From Incurvaria masculella (lineage: Eukaryota; Arthropoda; Insecta; Lepidoptera; Incurvariidae): a stretch of 64,000 nt of DNA. The DNA lies in contig OX335646.2 of NCBI GenBank assembly GCA_946894095.1, positions 19,276,077 to 19,340,076 on the forward strand, in the 5' to 3' direction. Made by a program: the position numbers and the translations under genes. Positions within the stretch are counted from its first letter, which is position 1. Each line of letters opens with the position of its first letter. Of the stretch, positions 1 to 10,856 are shown piece by piece. Under the pieces are notes generated by a model. The model made no database searches and was not told the origin of the DNA. It saw only the letters and a list, made by a program, of their open reading frames with translations.

Positions 1-671
1 TGGTGGTTAATAAATATAATATATGTATCCAATATTTAGATGTTACTTTGGCAACACAGACTACATTGTTCCACTAGAATCAAAACTCAGCCCAATTTCC
101 AAAGGCTTCGTTTTAATTCTTGGTTTAAACGCTTCACATACGATATGTTTGGAATTCAAACTTTGAGTACCTATTCAATCTTAAGAACGTGCTATCAATG
201 TCATTAACGCGAAGTTTTCTTCCTATAATTAATGTAGTCTTGCGGTCGATCCGACATAGGTTACATGTCACATTCATAACAATATAAGATAAATATTGAC
301 TCCAAAAATGAGGATTATTCTGTTCTAATACTAGTGACCAAAACAACTCTCAATACATGCAAGGACACTATAGTGAAAATAAAAAAAACATAAAGCTGTA
401 TCTTAGTCCTTATTTGCTAACACAAATAGGAGGCAGACATTCTCCCAAAAAATTAACGAGCGCCTCTATTTGTATGCTAAAATATAAGCTGCTTATTTAC
501 CTAATTTGATTTCCCCCCGGAGCGTCTGCGGGCGGGGCGGGGACTGAATGCAACAGGTACGAAAGAACGGGAGTGGCGAAGTAAAGCGAAGCTACTTTTT
601 AGTGATAAGACATACACTGACGGTAGCGCCGGATAGTCAATCAGCAAACGAATGATTTTCGTCCTATACTA
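1..671. other. No gene recognised
   Basis: AT-rich sequence with only short open frames. A small GC-rich patch near 515-545 has no recognisable coding character. Nothing assignable is seen before the MITE at 672. Confidence 0.5.
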
Positions 672-903
672 AGGGCTGATTTTTGAATAGTCAGAAAAAC
701 AGCTAGATAACTATACGAAGGATTTATTTACGCTTCTGCTTATCCATCCGATATAGTAAGTCCATATGTTCATTAGTCAAATTATAATCAGATCATTGTG
801 ATAGAAGATATCATTCTTCGGAAATTATTGTCCGTCTTTTAACAAACGTGAATTTAAGTTATCAGTCCGATAGGTACTATCTGAGGATTAAAAAATCGGG
901 TCT
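672..903 (+). mobile_element. MITE, TA-target family A (copy 1)
   Basis: A 232-bp element with imperfect inverted ends: AGGGCTGATTTTTGAAT on the left, and the reverse complement of the right end reads AGACCCGATTTTTTAAT. The left flank is TA and the right flank is a mutated aa. The body matches the element at 15854-16050 read on the other strand (for example GCTTCTGCTTATCCATC and ACAAACGTGAATTTA). No coding capacity. The superfamily is uncertain; a TA target would suit Tc1/mariner, and a TWA target PIF/Harbinger. Confidence 0.75.
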
Positions 904-1359
904 AACTATCGAACCGCGCGTTATTCTGCCAAGTACTTAAATTTAAATTTACCGGAGCCTCTATTACAAGTAACAAAGTGACAAAAATTGTACAAAATAA
1001 ATATATGAAATAATATAAATGTGTTGAAAGGGTGCGTGTTAAACGTGTTGAATGAATGCCTGATCTAGGGTGCCTAATATTCTACCCAGTAAGAGCGTAG
1101 AAACTGTGACACAAACGCTTATGATTCGTGCAGAATTGATCGAATTCTCTCGCATATTTTTTCACATTTGAGAAAGCATCTCCGCAGGTTTACACCCCCC
1201 TCAATGGTGAATTAACGATTTATCGAAAAGTGATTTGTAACTGTAATAGAGGTTCTGTTCGCATGGTACGAAATACAACTAAATGTCAGACTTAATCAAT
1301 CACAAGTGTGTTCACCCGGCGAATTTATTTACCATAGTGACGCCCCTGAAGTTCTGGAG
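904..1359. other. No gene recognised
   Basis: AT-rich, no plausible exon or RNA gene seen. Confidence 0.5.
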
Positions 1360-1567
1360 TTCCTTTTCCAGGAATTCCGTAATCAGAAATCAGGAATCCT
1401 GAGTCTATACCGGTTTTCAAAGCGATTCCCTTGACGAAAAGATTCCTGAGCCATAGTATTTTAATTAATTAAGGTTTACCGTCGAAAAAACGCTTTGAAA
1501 ACCGTTATAAAACCTGTTTTCTTGTGTCAGGATTCCTGATTCCTGCCGGAATTCCAGGAATAGGAAC
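1360..1567. mobile_element. Foldback MITE, TTCCTGG family (copy 1)
   Basis: A long imperfect palindrome. The left arm starts ttccttttccaggaattccg and contains tcaggaatcctgagtc. The right arm contains gattcctgattcctgccgga and ends ccaggaataggaa. The inner arms carry ttttcaaagcgatt and cgctttgaaaaccg. It is related to the element at 7553-7770. No ORF; non-autonomous. Confidence 0.75.
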
Positions 1568-1611
1568 GAACATTTTAAATTGCGCATCCCGAATTCGTAA
1601 TTGATCGAACT

Positions 1612-1726
1612 GTAGCGACCTAGCGCCATCTACTGAGAGCTGCTAGTTTCGCATGCCACAAATGCGACCAACAGATGCAACAGAAGCTAGTTAACATGGC
1701 GGGCGCTAGATGGCGCTACCAGCCTG
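1612..1726. repeat. Short foldback with 12-bp inverted arms
   Basis: TAGCGCCATCTA near 1620 and TAGATGGCGCTA near 1707 form a perfect 12-bp inverted pair around about 80 bp, with weaker pairing outside. A related agatggcgctact stretch occurs alone at about 50595. Likely a MITE remnant. Confidence 0.5.
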
Positions 1727-3319
1727 AAGTCTATATCGCACTAACGAAGTTTCCCAGCGAGATAACACATATACAACATTCAAATCACGACTAGGGCAGC
1801 TGCGCAGCCGTGGGTCTCAAGACCTGACCCACCTTTTCATCTCTCCACATAACTACCATCACTGGTTTATCATTAATATGTGGCTACTATGCCTCACTCG
1901 CCCACTACTGTCATCCTTCCTTACTCGTTGTTCGCATTGGTCAAATTACCCCGCGCGGGTAAATCTTACCGTTCAATTAGATTTATGACTCAATATTATT
2001 TTCTCTCTTTGTTGCGCCACCTGACGCCCGCTCTTGTTATATTCTTGAGTTCCGAGAAACGCCTCGGAGCAGTTCATATTGTGAAACTTTTTTTGTAGCC
2101 GGCAAAAGACAGAGTTGGGAAAATTATAATGCAAATAACTGAGCTTTCTTCCCGGAACGAGGAATCTTGTTTCGATTGTTCGCAACATACATTGTGGAAT
2201 CAATCTTAGATATAGGCGTGGCGTAGGCCTGTGGTGTCTCGTTTGCGAGACTATTTGTTCGATGCCCAACATTTCTTCTACGATATTACAATCATTTAAA
2301 GGTTTGAAACCCAGCAAAACTACATTTCGCTTACGATCGACACCTTATTTTTCATTTGTCATTAAAAGTTTTCTCAAAAATTTACCGGCCGTCATCCGAG
2401 CTCTCGACACGAGACTTTTTCATTAGAGGGTAGAGTTTTTGTCACGCCGACTTTGCCGCTGCGTACTGTTTCGTTCACAATGAGGAGTTCCCCTCCGCTC
2501 TCCGCCCTCAGACCGCCTCCTGCACGCTCCGAGGGATCACTCGGATGAATAGGAGGTTTCAAGCCTTCGAACTCACTCAGTGCTTTTCTCATTTCTTCGG
2601 ATTTCTTTCTTATAATTAATCTACCAAATCGTAAAGTATCTGCATGAAAAAGTATATCTGAATTATTTAAAGGAAATAGTAATTTCTTGATTTTCAATTA
2701 TATTTGTAGCAATAACCAATGTGGTTTCGTATTCTGAAGTGATCCCAGCAGATTAAGCGTTCCTCGCCTAGCCGCTGTGTAGGAAATACCTACAGTCATT
2801 GTACTTTCATCGTTATACTGAACAGAGAAAAAGAAGCCCGTGCTATTACGGACGTGTTTCTATGTCCAGTGTTATGACCATAGAAATAGGATCATGCTAG
2901 GTCTATGGTTATGACATGGAAGCAAGCTACCGAATTTTCGCATCTCAGTTGCATCGCATCTGGCCCCTGCTACGAATGCTATCGAGCAAGCGATTGAAAG
3001 CAAAGTGTGGTCGATTTCATCCGTCAAACGCATAACATTTTTTTGGCAGGTAATGTCGCCTTCTCAACAGCGCTTTTTCGATCGCGTAACTTTTTTAATG
3101 TAACTGGACATGGTTGGAAGGAAAATTAGTAGTTTTGCAAAACCAAAGAGTTCAAGAAGAGAGTGAAACACTACACATCGTTTAATACGGTTGGTCACGC
3201 ATTAAGCTATTATTGCTACATAAACAACATACAGCGATTAACAAAATATAATGGAGAATATTAAAACTAAATGGGCGCTTCTAAATAAACTAGCTACCAA
3301 ACTGCGGAAAGCAGTGGTT
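1727..3319. other. No gene recognised
   Basis: A minus-strand open frame of 101 codons lies at 2392-2697, with a GC-richer middle (2440-2560). It matches no family I recognise and has no obvious splice context, so it is not called a gene. The rest is featureless. Confidence 0.4.
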
Positions 3320-3412
3320 CCGTACCGCTGAGGGCCGAAGGACTGGAGAAAAAATGGAGAGGCGTATGTCCAACAGTGGACGCAAACACGCTGACTGACT
3401 GACTGACTGACA
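3320..3412 (+). mobile_element. 3' tail of an RTE-like LINE with (CTGA)n
   Basis: The segment reads ggactggagaaaaaatgg, then agaggcgtatgtccaacag, and ends in about five CTGA units. This resembles the C-terminal codons and 3' end of RTE-type LINEs that are very common in Lepidoptera and finish in a short tandem repeat. Only the extreme 3' end is present, as expected for a strongly 5'-truncated insertion. Confidence 0.55.
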
Positions 3413-5916
3413 ATCTACTCACAAGTCCATACTATGGCCACAGGCTTAATCCCTAGGATACATAAACAAAAACATTACACATTTTGTTCAAGTGAAAAGA
3501 TCTGACTATGGGTGTCTTACAGTTAGACGTTTCGTTGCATGCGGCTGAAGCAACGGCGGCGATGTGCGGCGAACTGGTGCAGAGGAGAGGCGGACGGTGG
3601 GCAGAGTGTTGCGATAAGAGGCATTGTGTACCCGATACTACCCCGGAGGACCCGCGGCAGATAATTTCTTTCTTCTTTGCCTAAGCACACCCTCGAGCGC
3701 CGTGCGCTGTGAAAACGAGTTCTCACTCCCACGGTTACACTTGAAGTTGGAAAGCGCTAGCGGCATAAGCATTTGTATCGCCTTACGTGAGCGCGTAGAG
3801 AAATAACATTAGAACAGTATATTTTTTTGTTTAGGGAAATTCACTTTAACTTGGCATCGCTACGAGAGAATAAGTAGTCGGAGGCAAGTGACTGTACTTG
3901 TCTCACATGAAAATGAAAACATAGTAAAAACAATATTTGGACTATTTAGATACATAGAGCGAACGAGTTACGAAAAAGAGGCGAACACATTTTTTATGAG
4001 AACCGGCACATATGGCAGCGACTAAGAGGAAATTAGACACTGCCAATTTCGCCTTAGGGCCTATATTACGTCATCGTTGTTTGCCGAGTTTGAACCCTCC
4101 TCCCCACTACAATCATCCTTCGAACCCCCACCCCCTCCCCCAAAAGCGACATTATTTTACCAAATATTTGTTTAAACATTTGTTTGACGACTAAACAATG
4201 TGTTTTTGCATTTGCTATTGCAAGTTTTTAGAATTAAATTATTTAAAATTCAATTCAATTCCAATTTTGAAAAAAATTGTCTTACAAAAGAAAACATGTA
4301 CTTTTGAGCAGAAATTATGTATTCCAAATCTGAAGTTTATTTTCACAACAAACCAGCGTTGCCATGGCGATGCTTTATTTGTATATATAAAAATGTGTTA
4401 AAGCAGAATGCCTCTTACAACGCGATTCAAAAATATTTGATAAACATTTAGACAAAATCATTTGTATTACCAAACCAAAATAAAATATAACGCCGAGATA
4501 TTGTTAAATATATTAATAAATAGCTCAAAAATCCTTTAGAAAGGCTTTCTTTTACCACCATTCCTACAGAGTTAACATATAGAAATAGCTATTCTATGTC
4601 CAGTGTTCTCGGCAACCCCAACGTACCATAAACGAGCATCAATTTGATATGGATAGTTATCTTTTTATATTCTATATTTTTTTTGTATATTTCTATATTT
4701 CGTATAAATTCTATAGTTCTATATTCTACATTTCGTATAAAAACAAACACCATTGAGTTGTTTGCTTTCTTTCCGCATATTCGGTCTGGTATTAGCTATC
4801 CATGACCAATTACTATTTAAGCAAAATAATTCAGCTGGTTTAGCCAGAAGTCCAACGATAATTGAGACCCGTGCTACGAGATGAAATGACGCAATATCAA
4901 GAGGCAAAGGTCGCATGAAACGCACCTGCAACCAGATAGGATTTCGCCGAGTGCTCCGGAACCCTCGAGCCTAACTCAATTACCTATAGTAAATACCGTT
5001 CGCCTCGACTTCGCCTCCGGCTCCCAGTTCCTTTAATATTCCAGCTCAAATTACTCGCTATTTAGTTATTTGCAGTACATTAGGTAAATAATGTAATCCA
5101 GCGTCCGGTATTTATAATCAGTTATAATCAGACTCATCTCAAATAGATCCTATTTTTCAAAATTGTAATAGATAATGAAGAAAAGTGTCACTAAACGGTG
5201 ACTAGCTAATAACTACTGTCGCGATAATAGCCCAATACCTCATGGGAAGAGAACTTCAATCAAGCATGAATACATAAAAACTAAAGTAATGTATCCAACG
5301 TGGACGCATATTTATTGTTAATGAAAGCAGTACTATGCCTATACCATACAATTTAAACGATAACTACAACCACCCAAGGCTAATGATATGGCTTTTTATC
5401 GATTCTGACCGAAACATGTCAAATCACCAAACAGGTGTCTCTGAAAGGGGTAAACATCTACCCTTAATTATGTATAATCCTATCGAAACCAGAATGGTAT
5501 CATCGTTTAGCCCTCTAAATCTTCCAGGGTCTTTCGTTATCCCTTTTAGTTTCTAAAAAGTTTTATTTATTTTGGTTACGCGGGCGGTTGATGCTTTATA
5601 AAAAAAAACGGCGGAGAAGGTTTGAATAGGATTCAAACATAATTAATTTTGCTGCTAGCTACACACTTACAGCTAGCTGTGACGCTACACAAGTACCCCA
5701 TCCTTATCACTTTCATACTCCTATACAGCTTAACCCATAGACCTGTCTCACCTATCATCTATAGCGCGACGAATGAGTTGAATTCGAATTTCGACGCTGA
5801 GTAACCGAAAAGCTATCGCCGCCAACGGTCTCGCTCGCGTTCCGCGTCGCTATACCTATCTACAAAAATAGTATCCAACCTGATGCCTGTGCCTGTTCGC
5901 TTCACCTCGTCTTCAG
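3413..5916. other. No gene recognised
   Basis: About 2.5 kb of AT-rich sequence. Short open frames at 3523-3806 and 4012-4401 show no domain and no codon pattern. 4620-4740 is low-complexity, rich in ttctatatt. Nothing assignable. Confidence 0.5.
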
Positions 5917-6006
5917 CTCGTCCAAGGACAATTCGTGTGTGGTGGCCACCTTTCTACTGGGACAGTTCCGGATCCAGCAGAACCTCCTGGACTTCGCGGC
6001 TACAGG
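5917..6006 (+). CDS. Candidate single exon of an unknown host gene
   Basis: A 90-bp GC-richer block preceded by a pyrimidine-rich tract ending in cttcag and followed immediately by the donor gtgagt. Read from the second base it is open throughout; its residues include SCVVATFLLGQ and FRIQQNLLDFAAT, a hydrophobic, protein-like composition. One spare base at the start and two at the end give a symmetric-phase exon. I do not recognise the protein and see no neighbouring exon within several kb, so if real it lies between long introns. It could also be a chance ORF or a decayed retrocopy. Confidence 0.35.
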
Positions 6007-7552
6007 GTGAGTCCTTCCATTGTCCTTCCTCTCAAAGCTTGGCGTAGCTGTCACCGCAATAAGCCTGTAACCCTATAAGCATAAAATAAATAGATTTAGG
6101 AAGAAGTAAAATAATTTAAAAACCAACGGCCTAATCCGCGTCATCATCTAATGGTATTATTAGAATTTTTTTATTAAAAATAAAATAAAAAGTAAATTCA
6201 TTCTATGAATAAAGTCCCAAAGGAAAAGGTCAACATTGTTTTTTTTTAAATAAAAAAATATATTTAATAATTTAACCAAAAACAATTCTGCAGTATTGTA
6301 GTATTTTAGTAACGCATTATTTCACACTATTTTAATTCCTCTATCTTAATAATTGAGGAACACTTTTCTTGAAAACGGGAACCCTGCTGAAGAGATAGAA
6401 AAAGCATTTTCAATGCTAAAATAAAGACAATGTTAATTCAATGAATGTGACATATATGTATGTTTAATCGACCGTGAATCAAGGAGTCATTAATTAAAGA
6501 AATAGACTAGAATAAAAACTTGTATGGAGTTAGGAGAAAACGCCAGTCGATCGGTTGCCGTAAACGCCAATTTAGGTGAGAACTCAGACTGACCACTCGG
6601 TTCAACATTTGTTACACTGCCTGAGTTTTCACATGGATATGCATTGTTTCGGTACTTATATACTGCCGCACGCATTTAGTTGCCAGCAAGTTCTCAAGGA
6701 AACATGCCGACAAGCTTAGATGAAAACTTTCAATTTTCGTCTAAGCCGACAAGCGAATTTAATGACGGCGTGGAGGAGATTTTACATCCATCCAGGCGTG
6801 AGGAATTTATCATATAAGCAATAATAATAGTATTTCCCACCAAACTCCCCTAAAACCTCAGATTTCATCAGGGTCTCAATATCCTCGGCCTCAATAGCTC
6901 GGTTCCTAGACAAGGTTTAAGTTCAATGTTTGTGTAACGTATCCAACAATATGTGTCCTCAGTAGTGAGAATAACTATTCTCGTTTCTCTGTAGTTTGAC
7001 CAAGGACGATTTTTCAAAAAAACAACATCACAAATATTTGTAACTTGATATGAAAGACTAAATATCAAGTAAATTGAAACAGTGGTCTTCAAATTATTGT
7101 ATGAGGGGCGTAATTTTCTAATGCTAACGGGCCAACCTTGTTAGACCTCTTTTGCGATTAAATGAACATACTTCATACGTGCTCCTATTTTGCGTGTATG
7201 TTAACCATTCATTTCTTCAAACTTACGCGGGACATAACTATAATATTTATTTTGAAACGTCGAGCATCACGTCCTTCTCCTCATACGCGCGGTAAGCCGT
7301 CAAAGTTAATGTTATAACCATACATTTACTATGTATGATAACAAAAAAAATGATATTTATGATAATCAAAGACATTTAGCTCACTAAGCTATTTATCTCG
7401 CTACAAAGGAGTCATAATTGAAATTGTCTCATGCTGCGCCCAGCCGAATGGGCAGCTCTCGGCAGATAAACACATCGCGTGAATGTTTGATCAGCTGAGG
7501 CGCGGCGTGTCCGCAAACACGGACGTAATCGCGTGATCTTGCTCAGCTGCTG
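6007..7552. other. No gene recognised (possible intron)
   Basis: AT-rich sequence after the candidate donor. 7258-7312 (cgcgcggtaagccgtcaaa) resembles, in reverse, 13020-13070 (tttgacggcttaccgcgcg), suggesting an unclassified interspersed repeat. No coding region seen. Confidence 0.45.
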
Positions 7553-7770
7553 ATATTCCTGGCATTTAGTTTTCAGGAATCAGGAATCTTGAGTCTAGAA
7601 AACCGCTTTTACAGCGATTTTCAATGCGAGTTTTTCAACGGAAAACCTTGATTAATTAAAAAAAATATGCTCCGGAATATTTTCTCCAAGAAAATCGCTT
7701 TGAAAACCGCTGCAAAAGCGGTTTTCTTGATTCAGCATTCCGGTTTCCTGATTACGGAATGCCAGGAATA
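7553..7770. mobile_element. Foldback MITE, TTCCTGG family (copy 2)
   Basis: Inverted arms tattcctggcattta... and ...cggaatgccaggaata enclose inner pairs gaaaaccgcttttacagcg and cgctgcaaaagcggttttc. It shares caggaatcaggaatcttgag with the copy at 1360-1567. No ORF. Confidence 0.75.
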
Positions 7771-7789
7771 GACCTACTGTAGACATATT

Positions 7790-7910
7790 CTACGATCGAG
7801 AAATCTGCTTTTACTTCGGTTGACAAAGCGATTTTCTCGACGGAAAGATTCCGGAGTAAGGTGATTTCAATGCGAGAAAATAGCTTTGACAACCGCTATC
7901 GACCGAAAAC
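7790..7910. repeat. Diverged fragment of the TTCCTGG foldback family
   Basis: Contains aaatctgcttttac, gacaaagcgattttctcgac, gatttcaatgcgag and tagctttgacaaccgct, all variants of the inner arms of the neighbouring element at 7553-7770. Probably a decayed adjacent copy. Confidence 0.5.
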
Positions 7911-8721
7911 ATTTCTGATTTCTAAGCATAGACTCGCTAGAATAGGCCGGCTGTTCGGGGCTGTTGGCGTGCGGAGATGGGTGTCGTTGCGTTTCGGAAA
8001 AAAATCGTCCACCCTCCAGTTTCCAAATCAAAATATATTATGACGTAAAATTGAGAGACGGTTTCTTTATTTCTAAAATGTGTAAAATAAAAAGTTCATT
8101 TTTTTACACACACACCAGTTCAAATGAATGAAGTTGCTGCCTTATTAAGAAGGGCCGTAAGCATCAGAAAATGTCAGGTCCCATAAAACGTAGTTTACTA
8201 ATCATTTGAGAATCGCTGTTCCAATTTACTTGATATTTGTTTTTTTCGGTAAATGTATCCTGTATCAAACTACAGAGAAAACAAATTCGTACGAAGGTTT
8301 TCTTCTGGATTTAATTTGATTCGGTTTGGAGTTTAAAAAAACATGCAGACACAGATATTGTTGCCTGATGTCAATGTCAATGAGGGGAGCATAGCTCGCG
8401 GGCACTGATCAGAGAAAGGACTTACGGGCCATTCTTAACAGCCCGTGTAACCCATCTAAACACATTGATTATTCGTGTAAAGTAGTATCATCACCAATCC
8501 CCTCATATTCGAATCAATTTCCAGTGCCGCTTCGATCGTCTTTCATACAAAACGATGGTACCAACCCGGGTTTGATTAAACGAGTAAAGGGTAAATGCAC
8601 CGCGGTTTGGTTATATAGAGTACATATCTAAGGAAGGTTAGCTTCGATAATTCAACATCATTGTTGGTGCCAAAGTTAATGTAGCGTTAGGTATCGGATT
8701 GCACTAACTAACAAAGTTCCT
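7911..8721. other. No gene; small SINE scrap at 8521-8590
   Basis: 8521-8590 carries gccgcttcgatcgtc and ggtaccaacccgggtttgatt, pieces of the SINE family described at 58505-58862. The remainder is unassigned. Confidence 0.5.
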
Positions 8722-9110
8722 GTTTTTTATCTAACTGGACATATATGTCTCTAACCTAACCTAACCCAACACGCCGCATTCGTTGCCATAACAGGACTTT
8801 GAGTGAAATGTGAGCACGGCTACATTGAACTGGATGGGAAACACGGACAATTTTTCATGGCCGCTTCGACCACATTTTCATCCAGTGCGATGGTACCAAC
8901 CCGGGCTGGCTTAACCCTACCACTTAGTAGGCAAAGGGGACCTACAGTTTTACATGGATTTAGAACCATGGAGCAGCTCTAATTCGTGACGAAATGCACT
9001 TATCCAACCCAGAAAGAGAGAGAGGGTGGTGCATGAACGGATCAGGGATTTGAACACAGACCTCTGGGGTGGAAAGCATCTCCACCCACCCTGAGCCACG
9101 AGTCGCTCGA
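8722..9110 (-). mobile_element. tRNA-derived SINE, near full length
   Basis: On the minus strand the 5' end reads cgactcgtggctcagggtgg (A-box-like TGGCTCAGGGTGG), followed by a B-box-like TGTTCAAATCCC about 45 nt later. The tRNA-unrelated body contains ccatgtaaaactgtaggtcc and the conserved gtccgtgtttcccatccag. It ends near ctggacat variants as in the other copies. Pol III promoter boxes followed by a conserved body are typical of SINEs. It contains a short run of taacc units at 8754-8768. Confidence 0.7.
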
Positions 9111-9465
9111 ATGTGTGGTGTTTATCCATCACGTCGAATTACTTTTTCGTAAAGCATAAATTGCACTGATATATAGTGACTGCACTACTCCGAACGGAGC
9201 CACGCGGACACGGGATGCTCGGATCGTCCGTCAAATTCGGTTTTGAGCAGCGCCCTTATCCCTTAATACGCGTTGACAATGGGAAATATAACGTTGAAAC
9301 TATGTTTTTTTTATGAAATATATTTTATATTTTAATTTTTATAAACATCTCATTTCATTCTTAGTTTGTAAAGACACCTTGCGAATTATGCCTGTTTTCA
9401 AAAATCAAAGAAAAAATCAAAGAGTTTGAAGGTAAATTCACTGTCTCCTTATGGTTGAGATATTT
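9111..9465. other. No gene recognised
   Basis: AT-rich sequence, nothing assignable. Confidence 0.5.
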
Positions 9466-9592
9466 CAGGGCGTGTATTCTTGGCATTCAGTCATTGCGGA
9501 TTCAGTAGAGTTAACAGTAATGTCAAAGTAAATTCTTCTTCAGTTAACTCTACTGAATTCGCAATGACTGAATGCCAAGAATACACGTCCTG
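9466..9592. mobile_element. 127-bp near-perfect hairpin MITE (copy 1)
   Basis: Arms beginning cagggcgtgtattcttggca and their reverse complement ending ccaagaatacacgtcctg pair over about 50 bp each, leaving a short loop (about 25 nt, containing aatgtcaaagtaaattc). The same 127-bp structure recurs at 61068-61194. No clear target duplication and no ORF. Confidence 0.8.
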
Positions 9593-10370
9593 ATATATGA
9601 ACAAGAGTTGTCTCAGGTATTTTTTTAAATGGTTAAGACGTTTTTATAATTAGGGTTTTAACGGAGGTATAGTCCAAAAGTTAACCACGTATTCCTTAAC
9701 ATATTTGAAGCAAAATAGGTAGAAGACATTTTGTTGTCCAACCTAAAAAAAAATTTCATCCCCATACATTTTTGTATATACCTACACACAAAATGTATAG
9801 GGAGGACGATTTTTTTTTCAGTCGTACAAAAAAATGTTATCTACCTTTTTTGCTCCAAATATGGCAAGGAACACGTGGTTAACGTTTGGACCATACCTCC
9901 GCTAACACCCTATTTGTGCTGTAAATATAATAATGGTTGAGTATATAATTAGCCTCTACTTTCCATTTCATTTATGCGTATATGTTCCACGATTGTAATT
10001 AAAAAAATTGTCTTCTGCGATAATAATTCGATTCAATTAAATAATTCAAAATCAATTAATTAAAAAATATTTGTAAATAAAGCATGAACTTCAATTACCT
10101 TGATTTTTTAATGTTTTTATTGTACACCACCACAGTTGTTCCAGGTACGTTTGCAGTCCTAAAAGTACGTAAAAGGCGGGTAGACCGGCACCGCACCAAA
10201 CATAAACAATTTGCGTGTCTCGTGGAATCGAGGCGACTGCGCTGGCGCCAGTCCAATCCACTCAATTCGCGGCTTCCTCTCTGACTCTTCATCATACTGG
10301 CTTCACATTTCTAGAGAACACTACCGACTTGATTTGATACAATTGTATTAAATGGATTTGTCATTCTGTC
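9593..10370. other. No gene recognised
   Basis: 9660-9905 contains loosely mirrored pieces (tagtccaaaagttaaccacg and cgtggttaacgtttggacca; about 245 bp across), perhaps another decayed foldback element. 10140-10290 is GC-richer with short frames on both strands but no recognised protein. Confidence 0.45.
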
Positions 10371-10856
10371 GAGCGGCCTAGCGTACAGTCGTTTCCTATC
10401 AAATGTATACACTGGAAAGAGAAGGAATTCCTAAGTCCCTTTTACTCTATGGTTGACGTCAGCATGTCAGAAAGAGACCTCAAATTTGTCTCTATTTCCG
10501 GTGTATAGATTTCAGACGAAACGACTGTACCAGAGGTCTCGGTTCAATTCCTCGCCCCGACATGCACGGTGCACCACTTTCTTTCTCTTTCTGAGTTCGA
10601 TAAGTGAATTTCGTCACGAATGCGAGCTGCTCCATGGTTACGAATCCATGTAAAACTGTGGGTTCTCCCCACTAGGTGGTAGGGTTTAAGCCCGCCCGGG
10701 TCGGTTGCATCACATTGGATGAAAAGATGGTCGAAGCGGCAATGAAAAATTGTCCGTGTTTACCATCCAGTTCAATGTAGCCGTGCTCGTAATCCTCCTG
10801 GCATGGCACCTAATTCCTTCGGGAATATAACGGTAGTTGTGTGCCATCCATGTCAG
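10371..10856 (+). mobile_element. tRNA-derived SINE interrupted by a MITE
   Basis: The SINE begins with gagcggcctagcgta, is interrupted at 10386-10527, and resumes as ccagaggtctcggttcaatt with B-box GGTTCAATTCC. The body runs through ccatgtaaaactgtgggttc, gtccgtgtttaccatccag and gtgccatccatgtcag. Compared with the copy at 58505-58862 the A-box region is shortened. Confidence 0.7.
10386..10527. mobile_element. Tc1/mariner-like MITE inside a SINE
   Basis: A 142-bp element with inverted ends CAGTCGTTTC / GAAACGACTG and further inner pairing (tgtatacactgg / ccggtgtataga). It is flanked on both sides by TA (10384-10385 and 10528-10529), the target duplication of Tc1/mariner elements. The surrounding SINE reads continuously (gcg-TA-ccagagg) once the element is ignored. 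Confidence 0.75.

Noticed and set aside
2392..2697. 101-codon minus-strand ORF
   Set aside because: Low-complexity ends and no recognised family; kept only as a note in the region entry.
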